The position numbers were made by a program, and so were the translations under genes. 64,000 bases of DNA from Ixodes scapularis. Lineage: Eukaryota; Arthropoda; Arachnida; Ixodida; Ixodidae. The stretch covers positions 113,388,831 to 113,452,830 of the forward strand of contig NW_024609846.1 in NCBI RefSeq assembly GCF_016920785.2, read 5' to 3'. Under the pieces are notes generated by a model that was not told the DNA's origin, searched no databases, and saw only the letters and a program-made list of their open reading frames with translations. This document shows, piece after piece, positions 14,201 to 25,100 of this stretch. The first letter of the stretch is position 1; every line of letters starts with the position of its first letter.

Positions 14201-17200
14201 AACTGCGCCACTGCCAATAGCTTGCGCCATTATGCGCCAAATCGCACAACGTGCGCCCAAAAAAATTGTATTTTGTCTTGGTTTCGGTTTCTATCGACTC
14301 GACTGGCAACAATGAGCACGTTTAGCTTGGTCGGCCCTGCAATCCTTTGTTCTGTTTATTCTCCCTATGTATCTCGATTCGGAAGCGCGCCTAAAAACTT
14401 GGGGATCGGATTCCAAGCGCTACACCACCTGCATGCGACTGGATTGTTATTCTTCAACCATCAGCGATTAAGCAAGTCGGCCGAGGTGAGGTCGAGTCGT
14501 TAAGCGTCAGATTGCCTGAGGCTCTGCGGCCCGGTATCCAGAAGTCAGCCAGTGGAAAAAAAAATGAGCAAAAGATTCCGTTTAGTACTTAATCGTTATA
14601 AGTTGGAACCGCATTCCCGCAAGATAAATTGTGATTTGATAGAACTGGAAACGCTGTCCGATCCGAAATTTTGCCGTCCAGCAGCTCTCACGCGAGCGGT
14701 AGATCTGCTCGGCGTACTTTAACCTTGCTCTTGTTAATCGCTTTGAATACAATAACTCTGTTAATCGTAGTCTGCTGCTTCGATATTGAGTTGCACAATA
14801 GGATAAACTCGAAATTTGTTGCCCTGTTCCTCCACGCAGCGGCAAGTCTGTTGCTTACGCACATCACGTGGTTCGCACATATAATTACTATGTCGAGCAC
14901 GTGAGTTGTGCGATAAGCAGTGCTGGTTTGCATCTTGAGCAGCTGAAAGCCACTCAGAAAATATCAAGTACATTATCTTCAGAAACGTATGGTACTTGCG
15001 TTTTGGCTCTCATTAAGGCTCACAAAGTTCCAAGTTTTCGCATCTGTTACACTGTTATGTGTTATCCCATCTACCTAGGTTCCTAACCTCTCATGTTCAT
15101 CTGTGCTGCTAAGCACTATTGAAATTGCTCCCGTGCTCGTCTAAGACACAAGCTGAAGTGCAATGAAAACTGATCTGAGCTGCTCCTAGCCTGCTCCAGA
15201 ATGTAGTTTTAGCTGCTCCCAATCTGCTCCAAAACAGCGGTTTCAGCTGCTCCCGTGACTGCTCCCAAATACATTTGATGAGTTCCACCCCTGAATCAAC
15301 ATGACCGTGGGATGACTAGCGGCTATTTTACAAGTCTGATCGCTTCATTTGATTCGGACATGTTAACTTCGGTATGGGATGTTGTGTTGTGTGGTGGCGT
15401 GAGTATTGGCATGGATTATTAAACTTAAGCAGAGTAGTGTTTTGAGGAGGAGATCCATTACAAACTGTATTTTGGAAAGGCTCCTGTTGGAGTATCGTAG
15501 GAAAGTAGGAGAAGCAGACAACTCCCGAATTTCTGTGCTTGGCAATACTAGGTGCAGTCGGTTGTCATGCATGGGAACCGGGCCAGCTTATGACAAGGCG
15601 GACTACCAAATTCAATATGCTGCAAGGCTCTCCTTCTCTCACGTCTTCAAGCAAGGAAATTAAGGGATGGTAAGAGGGGACAAAAAGTCTGGCATGAGTC
15701 CGCCCGCACCGTTCAGATTGAGGGGGGTTGAATTTATTATGCGAGGAATGAAGATAAGCCAGTAAAAATGGTGCCCCCACAATGGACACGTCACAATCTG
15801 TGCGGGGGAGGATTAGTGAAGCAACCGTATAGGACCGGGGAACGAGAACGGAGTTTGTTTCTTGCATTGCACGGTACGTCTTCGCTAGGTGCATCCTTGA
15901 TAAGCTCAATTTTTAATAAACGTGAAGTGATATATTTTTTTTTTTAATTAACTCCTGCCCCTTGTTGGAAGCCTGAATCGGAATGCATTGGTATAAAAGT
16001 TTGAGGGCCACAAGGAAGAAAGAGTGAAGAAGCTTCTTTGTACAAACTTTGGGGCGAAAGATGGCTGCAGATAAGCCACAATGTGTACAAAGGATATTGT
16101 GGGGGGGAGCTCAATCACTCACAGGCCACTGCATCTAGGAAGCAGGATCTAACTCCCCCTTCTCGGGAGGCCGTGGCTTATTTAGCTCGAACGCGCAATC
16201 ACGTGTTTTCATACTCAACTTTCGAAGCAGCGTCTGTGTGGGGCTGCACATGCGCTGATGATATTTGTAAAAAGTTGCGGATATCTCCTTGATGAAACGA
16301 AATGAAGATCTGAAGAACAAAGCACGGCTTCCGATCGTATTTAGCAAAACCCCCCCCCCCTAAACAAAAAAAAAAATTTTTTTTTTTTAAGGGGAACATA
16401 TGAAGAAATATCAGTGCACAGCACGCTGACTAAAAGCCTGCACTGTCACCAACGGCATTGTAATTCCCGGACTCAAGGCTGCTTGTCAATCACATATTGG
16501 GGTTGCTCTTTGGTATCGTAATCCCTTTTTTTTTTTTAGTTGGGGTCTAACTTGGTTGCGGTGGGCTTAGCGGAGCAGGGGTTGGGCTTTAGGGTAGGGG
16601 ACGAGGGGGGAAGGGGAAGGAGGAAACAGGCAACGGTGGAAAGGATAGAAGTAGGGAGAGGAGAAAGCGAGGGAAAAGTGAAAATCACAAATTGGTCGTC
16701 AGCTTTTATGATAATGTGTGTGATCCATTAGGGTCAATCTGTGGCGAGGCAGCACAGGAAAAAGCATGGCATTGCTTTAGCAGCTGAAGCTTTTATATAC
16801 AGTGACTCTAGTCCTTTCGGGGTTACCACAGAGGTTAGAAAAACTTTGAATAGAAAATTGGCACTTTGAGGACTTTGGGAATTCGTGAAATTTTTTACAG
16901 CCTTGAAAAGGTTTCGAATTTTGGTCAGTAAGTTGCCTCACTGACTAAATATAGTGCATCAGTAGGGTTCCATGTTTTTAAAGTTTATTTTTGCGAAAAT
17001 TCAGAGTTTATTGGAGTTCATTTTTGTTACATTCCTCATTCAGAGAAATGAAGTATTTTTTATTCTTAAAAAATAAAAATAAATATAATATCTGGGTGTA
17101 AACATGTGCTAGATTCAGAAGTATGTGCTTGAATTAAATAACATTTCTTCAGCCGGATTTGCCAGTGGCAATACTAATCTGTCCCATGGCAAAACTTCCA

Positions 17201-20200
17201 AACAAGTGTTGCTTTGGTAAATGTTAATACCTTAAAATTGCTAAACTCCTGGAGGTAGTATCCTTCAGCTGGGAGGCTTGTTTTTGATCCCATCCTATTC
17301 AACCACGCTACCCTGCAGCCGCGCAAGGTGGAGTGGTAAATTAATATAGAAGCTTCAGAGACCCCTCCCTTTCTATGAAATCTCTACGGTTCATAGCTTT
17401 CGCTGTTACAAAAATAACTTGTCCTTCCTCTGAGAAGTGCAAATAACATTGTCCAAACAAGAAACCAGAACAGTGTTTTTATGCTGACCCAGAGTACAAT
17501 GTTGTCCTGAATGCACCTTGACTAGTTAAATGGTAAGACATCAGTTGTCAATGATCCGAGATTTTAAAGAAAACTGGGGTGGCATTTTCTTAGGCCTATT
17601 AACCTTGTGCGCTGACCAAAGTTAGTTGTATAGTGCCATCATTTAGTTTTTGCATTGGAACATCAAAATTTTGAGTTTATTGGATAAATCCGAATTGACA
17701 AAAATTTGACTGGCGGGTGCTTTTCGGAGCTCTTCAGATTTTTCCGAAAACATGGAATCCTAGGCATGAAGAGTAATAAATATAAAATTTGAAGCTGGAA
17801 CCAATGCTTTGACTGCCTCAGCCGTATGCTAAGATGCCAGAGGCAATGAGTGATGTCATTTATATTGAAAGAGTCTCAGAATAAGGAGAAAGCATGAGTG
17901 AGAAATCAAGAAAAAGGTGCAAGGGCTATCTGGAAGGTGGCATTGAAACATTATTTTAAAAGTATGGTCTTTTAGATGCCTTTATTAGCCATTTGGTAGA
18001 GTGAAATGGACGAAAGGTGAATGGAAACACCTGGTTAAGCCTCCGTACCCCGTACAGGTTTTGTTGTGGCATATTTTATACAGAACATTCTCTGTCATCA
18101 TGGTTTTTCTTGTCATTACCATTCTTTGCTTCCTGGATAATTTAAAGTCTCAGTCTGTCATCTAAAATAAATCTGTGCAGCAGAAGAAATTAAAAAGCTG
18201 AAATTCCCCTAGAGATTTTGTTCTTTAATACTAAACTATTGATTCTTAAAATTTTTGTCAAAACAGTTGATTTGATAACACATTGTCGTTCATGATGCTT
18301 TTGTTAATTTTTTTTTTTTAATAAAACTTAAAAATGAATTGTAGAAGTTTTAATTTTAAAACATAAAGCAAAAATTTAAGGAAGTAGCCATGCACAGCAA
18401 TATGCCTCGAATTTTTTAACTTTTCTTTGGAAGATTGACATCTCTGCTGCGAGTCCTGGTGTCTAACTCCGTGATGTCACTTCACACCCCCAGAAAAGAA
18501 GCAGGGAAAGAAGTGGACCTTCAACCCGGACCAACACGAGGAAATGAAGGTGGGTGGCCAGCAGTTCCTTTCCTAGCACTCTGTGACCGAAGGCTCATCC
18601 CGCTGCATTAAAGGGACCATAAAAGGGTGGCTAGGGATGAGAAACTGGACAATGCATCTCTGTTTTATGGGATTATGTGATTGTAACGTCATTATGACGT
18701 TTCAGTGATCTCTTGGGCCCCTAGAGGTCTATTCACATGGTGCATCTTTTTGGCAAGTCTTGTGTTGCAAAACCTAGTTTCGCTAAACAGATGCGCATTT
18801 GAGCACGACCAAAAAAGACGTGTGCCTCCAAAAAGGTTGCACGCTCTCCTCACTTCTGAAGCGAGATTTAGCTAAAAACCTCATCGAAGCCTGTGAATCA
18901 CCCGAAGGAGAAACGCGGACGCTGCCAATGGGCCTCTCAACATTGCTGTGACGTCTGACCTTCGAGGCCATGGAGATAGGAATAAGAGGAGGCAACATAC
19001 CGGCTCAAGCTAGCCGAACAAGAAAATTAGAAGTGAAGCCGAAAGTAGAGACCGCAGTCGGTGGGAATGCCCCCAAGGGTGACCAGAAAAGCTGTTGGTG
19101 CCGTTTCCGTCCAATAGCGTCTTCTGGTTTTGGTCATCATTGGGGGCATGTCTCTCCAAACCAAAAGCCTCCCCCGGCTTCACCTCTGGTGGCATCATGT
19201 TGCCTCCAGAAGCTTCCTACCTCCACATCCAAGGTAAAGCGAGCTTTTGTGGGGGGGGGGGGGGGGGGGGGGGGAGGGGGTCTGATTTTTGGTTTAACAT
19301 GTTTCCAAACCAAAAGAAAGACGTTTCCAAATCTCTGTAGTGCCACAGCCTCCTCTATACTCCCAAAACCTGGCAGTTCGACGACGGAGCCATTGAGTGC
19401 TTGGTCGCAGATTTGGAGCGCGAGGATCTGGTAGGAGAGAGCATTTCTTGGGGAATCTGGTATTCAGCGCACAGCTTTTGCTGCGGCGAGGACCCGAAAC
19501 ATGGTTTTCAAGCCCGACGAGCAAAGAAGTGGTAGCGCGAGGAATGCAAGGAGAACACGAGTGGACATTCCATCACTCGGTTTTGGCGTCTCGCCACAGC
19601 GGAGCGCCCGTTACATGACTCTCCTCTTATCCGTTGTTAGTAGCTCTACCTTTTCACTTTCGGCGGCCGCGTTTTGTGGCGATCTGCCAGGCTTTGTCAG
19701 TATAGAGGAGGCTATGATAGTGTGAAACTAGAGCACAGCTCCTTAGGAGCAAGAGAGGATGATATGAAGCGGAGGGTATGCCTTTCCTCCTCCTCCGTAC
19801 CCTCCTATCCTCCCCATTCTCCCATCCTCCTCTTCTCCTCCTCCTCCCGCCGAATTTGTTTATGGGTGACGTGACACGAAGTCGCTAAATTTAGCAGGGA
19901 AACTTAACCCGCTAAATTTAGCGGAGAGATCGACGTCACATGGCCTCAACACCAATTGAGTTTCCCCGCCAAATTTAGTGGGGAAAATTACGTCACATGA
20001 CTTTGTGTCAAAACCCATGAATTAATTCAGTTTCTCCGCTAGATTTAGCGGGAAAATTAACCTCACGTGACCTCAACACCAATTCAATTTCCTGCTAAAT
20101 TTAGCAAGGCGATTACGCTGACAGCGATGCCGCAGAACGCAAAAACAAACGCATAAAAACTGTGCTCTAAAAAAATTAAAAATGACAAGCAGCGAGCGGG

Positions 20201-21952
20201 TTGGTGGCGCTGTGCAGATTCCCCAACAGTCGCAACGAATGAAAGCACTGCATATAAACATGATGACTTGAAATAACTGATCTTTTAGCGGTGCAAAAAT
20301 GTCCGGAATACTTCGAGATCATCCACCTGTTTTTAGACGTTCGAGGTCTTTCCCCGGTTTGACAGGCTCAGTAAACCGAGTGAGCCGAATCCAACAAAGT
20401 TAATAGAGTGGTATTAATAAAGCAGTCTCTCTTTACGCTGTACATCATATCGTTTTGACACGAATTACCTGCTATTCCCGGTGCAGATGACAAGGTTTGG
20501 CGAAATTCTTGTGAGTCAATACGTCTTAGATTTCGCACGTCAAACTCGACGTGCGAACAGGCCGATTGCACTGAATTTGTTTTGTTAAGCCGTTATGAAT
20601 TGAAACGATACGCCGTGTAAATGAACTGCTGCTGCTGCCTGCACCTATAATTTTTTCATTCTTTATTTCTGGGATTTCTTCGCCCTGTTATGGTGAACTG
20701 CCAAGAGGTAATTCTACCTTTATCTATTTTCGCAAAGAGACCTTCACAACGATGCCTGATATGCCACTTGTACATGACCATTACCTTGATAAGGAAAATG
20801 TGGTGCTTGGTTTTCGCTAACACTGTTGAGTTGAAACAAAAATTTTTACTTCTTCCACACTTCATAAATGTGGATACTACTTTATGCTGGGCACCAGATA
20901 GCTGGAGTATGTAAAATTTATGGCAAATCGCTAGGCATTTGTGTTGCATACATGAAATATTCTAGCATCACAACGTCTAGCAGTACTCCGAGTTTCCAGA
21001 CGCCTAAGATGATAAGAGCTGAAAAAGATTGTGGTCCGTTGCACTACCTTTCCTCCGGTCTACGAAAGGTTTTGAAACATAGGACCTATCTAGGATGCCT
21101 CACTGTGCTCCCGCACATTTGTGTCGTATTTAATGAACCAAACATTGTGCTGGTGGCAGTTGGAGAATGTGGGGAGAATAAACACGCAAGGCAAAGGACG
21201 GCAAGAGCACGAGAGAGGTGCTCAGGCCGTTTTTCGTCTTGTGTGGTTATTCTTTTCATGTACCCTTAAAACACGAGGGAGAAATACCAAGGATTTCTCC
21301 CCGGCGCATGAACACAAACGTCGGGCCCTTGCGACATAGGGATGCTTAGGCTGTACACGCAACCCCAGTTTGACAGCGGATCACTTTGATCAGTTTGACA
21401 GTGGATCAGTTTGCTAGATGGGACTGCAAACGCTGACCCCACCCCACAACACCTTGTCATTCACACTGATTATGGTACTGGGGGGTGGATGAGTGATCTT
21501 TGGGGAAAAGGCATTCATACGGGATTTTACAGCAGATGTTTAGACAGCATGAGGTTAGTCGGCCGGAGCTCTTGGCTATATTATTACTCTTTGTAGACAA
21601 AAAATTTAGCCAGTTCAGTATGATCGCTAGATTGCAGTTTTTAACGTGCGTCACGCAGTAGCAATGCACGACTGCACGCTGGTACGATGCTCGTCTAGAT
21701 TGAGACAGAGCAGAGGTGGGACGTGAACCCAAGACTCGCAGGTATTTCAGAGCAAGCTTTTGCTCCCCGTTCTCCGAGCCGCGGTGCGCTAGCACAATTA
21801 GCCACCGATCCCCCCTTTCGTGCTGCTGATGTTCGCCTGTGCTCTTTCAGGGTGGAAAAAAGAAAGGAAAGAAGCAGCAGTTCAAGAGCCAGACCTTCGG
21901 TGGAAGGGGAGGAGCATCCAGAGGTCAAGGCGGCAAGCGGCCCAAGCGATAA
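2135..21952 (+). CDS. EXOSC10: Probable EXOSC10/RRP6-like protein, C-terminal part (7 exons, 5' end outside window)
   Basis: Seven exons join without a frame break: 2135-2235, 2984-3052, 5836-5925, 10018-10152, 11288-11546, 18494-18549 and 21851-21952, ending in TAA. All have AG acceptors and GT donors and their phases agree. The joined product is hydrophilic. It has an acidic/Ser-rich stretch, a basic run (KPSRRKRKKAA), an Ala-Pro-Lys repeat, then DFQPFDYASAKQ, KKWTFNPDQ and a Gly-Arg-Lys tail ending GGKRPKR. From knowledge of the family, the human EXOSC10 C-terminus has the same order: KKRLK-like basic block, FTPYDYS, FDPN, then a GK-rich end. EXOSC10 is the nuclear 3'-5' exoribonuclease of the RNA exosome. 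The catalytic DEDD and HRDC domains would lie left of this window and are not seen, so the name rests on a weak tail match. It could be another nucleolar basic protein. That the frame is a real gene is more certain than its name. Confidence 0.55.
2984..3052 (+). CDS. Exon of EXOSC10-like gene
   Basis: Acceptor gtgcag, donor gtcagt (an unusual but valid GT). It has 23 codons, phase 0 on both sides: ASKRPTSIPSGR followed by SETSLVLPYER. The alternative frame (GFEEANQHPKWKIRDK) is also open for part of the exon but does not fit the phases of the neighbouring exons. Confidence 0.5.
3129..3523. mobile_element. MITE with AAGGCCCRTTCACACAC ends
   Basis: AAGGCCCATTCACACACTTG at the left is the near-perfect inverse of CAAGTGTGTGAACGGGCCTT at the right. 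395 bases, no coding. A hAT-like element begins 9 bases beyond its right end. Confidence 0.75.
3533..5241. mobile_element. hAT-like non-autonomous element, copy A
   Basis: 1.7 kb with inverted ends CAGTGATGGAAG / CTTCCATCACTG. The left end carries GCGCCA units (tgcgccatttgcacc, actgcgccatacctgcgcc); the right end carries tgctccaaa and tgctacaaaa units. The interior matches copies B and C (for example gtcttaggtcagaacacagtcgaaggctcg). This copy also has a C-rich/G-rich insert at 4160-4290. No transposase frame. Confidence 0.8.
5836..5925 (+). CDS. Exon of EXOSC10-like gene
   Basis: Acceptor cattgcag, donor gtatgt. Exactly 30 codons, phase 0 to phase 0: YKAALKEGGVQESAPEGQG then KAVTDEERLVR. It continues the preceding exon's ...LPYER as YERYKAALKEG. 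Confidence 0.65.
6094..6982. mobile_element. TAGGGTTC-ended element, copy 1
   Basis: TAGGGTTCCGCGTTTTCGGT and ACCGAAAACTCTGAACCCTA are inverted ends. The interior repeats ggttaaaaccgaattt on both strands. 889 bases, in the EXOSC10-like intron after 5925. Confidence 0.7.
9349..9372. repeat. Poly-G tract
   Basis: An uninterrupted run of about 22 G. Similar runs of 12 or more G occur near 19250-19275, 24084-24102, 27075-27107, 34228-34245, 40490-40508 and 44862-44876, and C runs near 4191, 57507 and 57600. Confidence 0.9.
10018..10152 (+). CDS. Exon of EXOSC10-like gene
   Basis: Acceptor gatgcag, donor gtgagt (consensus). Exactly 45 codons in phase 0, encoding LQENVNAEMANSAEPTSQ and an acidic stretch ending ATPLRPP. 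Composition is hydrophilic and disordered, as expected of a linker. Confidence 0.65.
11288..11546 (+). CDS. Exon of EXOSC10-like gene, basic block and Ala-Pro-Lys repeat
   Basis: Acceptor cttctag, donor gtaagt. 86 codons plus one base. It begins KPSRRKRKKAATAPD, a likely nuclear localisation signal, and continues AEHAAKRLKGPKAP. Next comes a short coding minisatellite of about 12-base units (aaggcccctgca), giving APAKAPAKAPAGAPAEAP. It ends in an acidic segment and DFQPFDYASAKQKPQP. The FxPyDY motif is the best link to the EXOSC10 tail. Confidence 0.7.
12768..13193. mobile_element. TAATGCGAAAGC-ended element, copy 1
   Basis: TAATGCGAAAGCGTTAACAG at the left and GCATGCTTTCGCATT at the right. 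Copy 2 at 40742-41064 has the same start, the same agccgacatcatnagctttnaa core and the same downstream aagaagtgcttaggtgtac. Confidence 0.7.
14122..15293. mobile_element. hAT-like non-autonomous element, copy D
   Basis: 1.17 kb with inverted ends CAGGGGTGGAAC / GTTCCACCCCTG and a perfect 7-base flank duplication, aatcaac (14115-14121 and 15294-15300). At least nine GCGCCA units fill the left 120 bases; at least five TGCTCC units fill the right 120 bases. The interior is unlike copies A-C. Confidence 0.82.
16963..17762. mobile_element. TAGGGTTC-ended element, copy 2
   Basis: TAGGGTTCCATGTTTTTA at the left; TTTTTCCGAAAACATGGAAT then CCTA at the right. 800 bases, no coding. Confidence 0.6.
18494..18549 (+). 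CDS. Exon of EXOSC10-like gene
   Basis: Acceptor cacccccag, donor gtgggt. Two bases complete the split codon, then 18 codons: KKQGKKWTFNPDQHEEMK. WTFNP resembles the FDPN motif of EXOSC10 tails. It lies 7 kb from the previous exon and 3.3 kb from the next, in intron sequence full of repeats. Confidence 0.65.
19725..20110. mobile_element. Partial relative of the AGAGCTGCGCTCTAA family
   Basis: It begins with tagagcacagctccttaggag, goes through a CCTCCTCC stretch like that in copy 1 (inverted), and continues into several CCGCTAAATTTAGCGGGGAA units that alternate with cacatgacc. It sits in the EXOSC10-like intron before the last exon. Confidence 0.5.
21600..21830 (-). mobile_element. tRNA-derived SINE, copy 2
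   Basis: On the minus strand it has GGTGGCTAATTGTGCTAGCG (box A region), GGGTTCACGTCCC (box B), then the body with gctactgcgtgacgcacgtt and, at its far end, ctggctaaatttt. It ends about 20 bases before the last exon of the EXOSC10-like gene, so its complement lies beside that exon's acceptor tract. Confidence 0.72.
21851..21952 (+). CDS. Last exon of EXOSC10-like gene
   Basis: Acceptor gctctttcag. The exon has 33 codons and a TAA stop at 21950-21952, encoding GGKKKGKKQQFKSQTF then GGRGGASRGQGGKRPKR. The Gly-Arg-Lys-rich end suggests RNA binding or nucleolar targeting. The poly(A) signal AATAAA follows at 21967. The exon faces the EF-hand gene on the other strand, whose stop codon begins 42 bases beyond this one. 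Confidence 0.75.
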   Translation, partial: GGKKKGKKQQFKSQTFGGRGGASRGQGGKRPKR

Positions 21953-21960
21953 AGCACTTG

Positions 21961-21972
21961 TTTAATAATAAA
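21961..21972. terminator. Shared bidirectional poly(A) signal
   Basis: The 12 bases tttaataataaa hold AATAAA on the plus strand (21967-21972), 15 bases after the EXOSC10-like stop. Read on the minus strand they hold the variant ATTAAA (21966-21961), about 30 bases after the EF-hand gene's stop. No other hexamer for the minus-strand gene is seen between 21850 and 21995. Confidence 0.6.
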
Positions 21973-21994
21973 GACCGTGCCAAGCGACGACCTT

Positions 21995-22135
21995 CTAGGT
22001 TTTGGTTTCTTCTTTTTGCTTCTTGGTGGGTAGCACCTTGTTGACCAATTCAGTGTAATGGATCTTTCCGTCCTTGTCCACATCCACTTCGCGGATTATC
22101 TTTTCGGCATCTTCTTGGCTCATGCTCTGCCCAAC
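21995..22135 (-). CDS. EF-hand gene, last exon with EF-hand 4
   Basis: Begins VGQSMSQEDAEKIIREV, holds loop DVDKDGKIHYTE and ends LPTKKQKEETKT with a TAG stop at 21997-21995. It joins the preceding exon as IFTHVGQSMSQEDAEK. The intron between them (22136-27193, about 5.1 kb) is mostly one large inverted-repeat element. Confidence 0.92.
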   Translation of the reverse strand, partial: VGQSMSQEDAEKIIREVDVDKDGKIHYTELVNKVLPTKKQKEETKT

Positions 22136-25100
22136 CTGGAGTGAAAAAAGCAGATTGGGAAAACAGTCTACACATTCCCAAAAATTGGGCATTGTTTCTG
22201 ATAACTCAGGACATATAAGTAGGGATGTCGCGAACCGCCCTAGGTTCGATTTTGAAAGGTTTCGATATTTTCGAAGCGAACTGAGGTTCAAATTCGCAAA
22301 ATTTTTATACTTTCGTACTGACTGAGGTTCGAATTCGAAAAATTCGCAACTTTCGATCACAGTGCAGTTTCAAATTCGAAAAGTTCAAAGCTTTCACGGT
22401 TTCTAAAATTTCGGGTTCGAATATTTCGAATATTTTTTTAATTTGAGGTTCGATAAATTTAAAGATTTCGAACTTTCCTAACTTGAAATTCAAGATATTC
22501 GAAAATTTCAAATTTCTTGGGATCTGAAATTCAAAGATTTCGAAATTCTTTGGATATAAAATTGAAAATTTCGAACGCTTCGAATTTTTATAGACATAAA
22601 GTTCGAAAATTTGAAGATTTCTAACTTCTTTCTACATAAAGTTTGAAAAGTTTGAAGGTTTCAATTCTCTTTTAAAGGGGCACTGACACCCCAAAGGTCG
22701 TATTCTTTTTTATTGTCTAAAACGATGCAAGTTGTAGTCATAGACACGCAAGAAAAAACCGCATTGCGAAAAAAAATTTTCCCGCGCGCGTGCGCGCTTT
22801 TTTATTTTTGGCGTTTATATTTCCCGCGCTAACCTCCTTGCTTCTTTTGATCGGTGACGTCAAAAATCAGGAAATTTAGAAGCTTTGTAGGCGACATTTC
22901 TATAACATTTAATAATGGCAATCGTAAAACATGTTTTTTAACGCAATGACGAACGCACTACGGCCTTTCTTTTTGAAATACCAAAAATCAGATTTCGGTG
23001 TGATGTCGCTTCCTAAATTTCTGTTCTCCCTCGGAAACCTTGGCGGCGCTCGAGCAGAGGCTTATCGCCGAGTCGCCGATCGTTCCCCATCTCAGGGTTT
23101 ACAAGATGTCGAAGAAACCGGTTTTTCCCCGCGCCGGCTCCCTTCTATCCCGCCTGCTCACCTCCTCCTCTCTTCGGGTCGCGGTAGCAACGGCGCTTTG
23201 CTTCACAGCGTGGTGCGGAGGTCCGAAAGAAAGTCGAGTCGCAGGAGGCCGCAAAATTTGACTCACTGCGCTGGCGCGGATCGCGCGGGAACTTCAAATT
23301 CGGCATTTGGAAATTGTTTTTTTAATTCACAAATACTGAATTCCCAAGTTTCAAATTTTGAGGGTATTGTCCAGGCATCATTTTCAATCGTTTCGGATAA
23401 TAAAATAAATTACGATTTTGATGTGTCAGTGCCCCTTTAAAACAAAATTCGAAAAAAAAAAAAAAAAAGCTTTGAAGATGTCAAATTTCTTTAAGGTCCA
23501 AGTCTTCAAAGTTCGAAGTCCGGTTTTCATGTTCCTCCACATTTTCAGTTTCAAATAATGTTTTCACGACTCACTGGTTTTCACAAAATCAGGTGTAGAA
23601 AAGTTAGGGTGTGATGTTTAGACTCCGCGAGGTTGGGTCAGGCAATTAAATGAGACAACGAGTGTCCCGGATGTGCTCGAATATTTGCCAGTGCAGTGTG
23701 ACGTGTGACCATAGATCAGTAACTGTGACCGCCAGCCCGGGGGTTGGGGTCTTTAACGTGCATCACACAGTAGTGATCACACAAACGCACTGTTTTACGA
23801 TATTCATCCAGTTCGAAACGGCCAGGGGCGGGCAGGAGGTTGAAGCTCAGAAAAACCTTGAAGCGACCTGGCAAACTACACCCTACCTCTTGCACGCTGG
23901 GAGTAATCCGATCGAACGCCACCCGAGTGACGCTGGCATATAGTAAATTAAGTTTGTAATTGTCCTGAAGGTTTATTTTCCGGGACGGAGGAAACGCCTC
24001 GCAAAAAGCAGAGAAGCCAACACAACTCGAGGGAGGTTGAGGAGCGTTCTACTATACCAGTAGCGTCGGAAGAGGAAAAACGGGGGGGGGGGGGGGGGGG
24101 GGCTTTAGCCTCCCTTTCCTCCCTTCCAGATATTTCAGACTGTTACAGAAAACAATACGGGGAAAGGGGGCGTGGTCGAGCTTATTTTAATCTGAAATTA
24201 TTTATGCATATGTATAGCTACTGTTGTTCTTCATTGCATAAAAGATTGCGTAGATGGTCATTCTCGAAAACTCGTTGTCAGAAGGCACTACTTGTCACAT
24301 GCTCAGTGGTTCGGAAGTTCACAGCTATGTCTTTTCTACATAAATAACTGTGCCATTGATAAAAAAAGTAAATAAATAAATAAACATAACAATAAATGCG
24401 TGAATAAAAAGCTCCAGAAAAAAAATAAAAACTCAAGAATTTGCCGGAAGTGTTGTGTTCTTGCATATTCAGGGGCTCAGAACTTCGAAACAGGTTTCTC
24501 CTACCAAAATGTGCACAGGCTAAAAGAAACACGTCCCAAGAACGTGAAGCGAAAAAACAAATGTTTATTTTTTAATGACGTGCTGAACTTGAACAATATT
24601 AGATATCTTCTCCCATGAGTTAATTTATTCCTTAACGTGAAAAAACAATAAATACATTTTTTTGTATTCTGCAGATGGCAATGATAGGTACTGTCTATTG
24701 TGTTAAGTTAAATGCCATACCTCAAACAACTTGGACGAAAAAAAATACCAAGTTTAGGGCATAATTACTCGTAGATACATGTTTGGACATTTCTTTGAAA
24801 CTTATCTTGAATAATAATAATCACATCTTAAGACGACACTTACCTAAGCTATACATAAATTATTCTTAAAAAGTTAAACATCTCTACCATAAATAGCTTC
24901 GACTAAAGCGTGCTTCAAATATGGCACAAACGACAATCGTCAAAAAACCGTCGTCCTTCCTCGCCCCTTCGGGAATTTTTTTTTTCTTTTAAACTAAGCA
25001 TGCCAGAATATTGAAATAAATGGCATTGTCTTTCGTAAGGAACGCAGCATCGCATGTAAAAAGTCGAGAAAAAAAAACGACCGTCAGTATTTCGAAGTTC

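Larger units (their letters stand above)
11547..18493. other. Intron of the EXOSC10-like gene
   Basis: 6.9 kb with the TAATGCGAAAGC element (12768-13193), hAT-like copy D (14122-15293) and the TAGGGTTC element (16963-17762). Apart from these, nothing is recognised. A (C)9 / (A)n(T)n stretch is at 16350-16390. Confidence 0.65.
18550..21850. other. Intron of the EXOSC10-like gene
   Basis: 3.3 kb. It holds a dispersed repeat at 18725-18960, a poly-G tract (19250), CTAAATTTAGCG units (19885-20110), a further repeat at 20485-20570 that resembles 31340-31430 in the other orientation (gcgaaattcttgtgagtcaa) and SINE copy 2. Confidence 0.6.

Noticed and set aside
22931..23440. 169-codon open frame
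   Set aside because: It lies inside the TTAA MITE, ends in its inverted end and has no recognisable domain; probably chance.
23650..23943. Small open frame
   Set aside because: It spans a SINE tail and flanking repeat.
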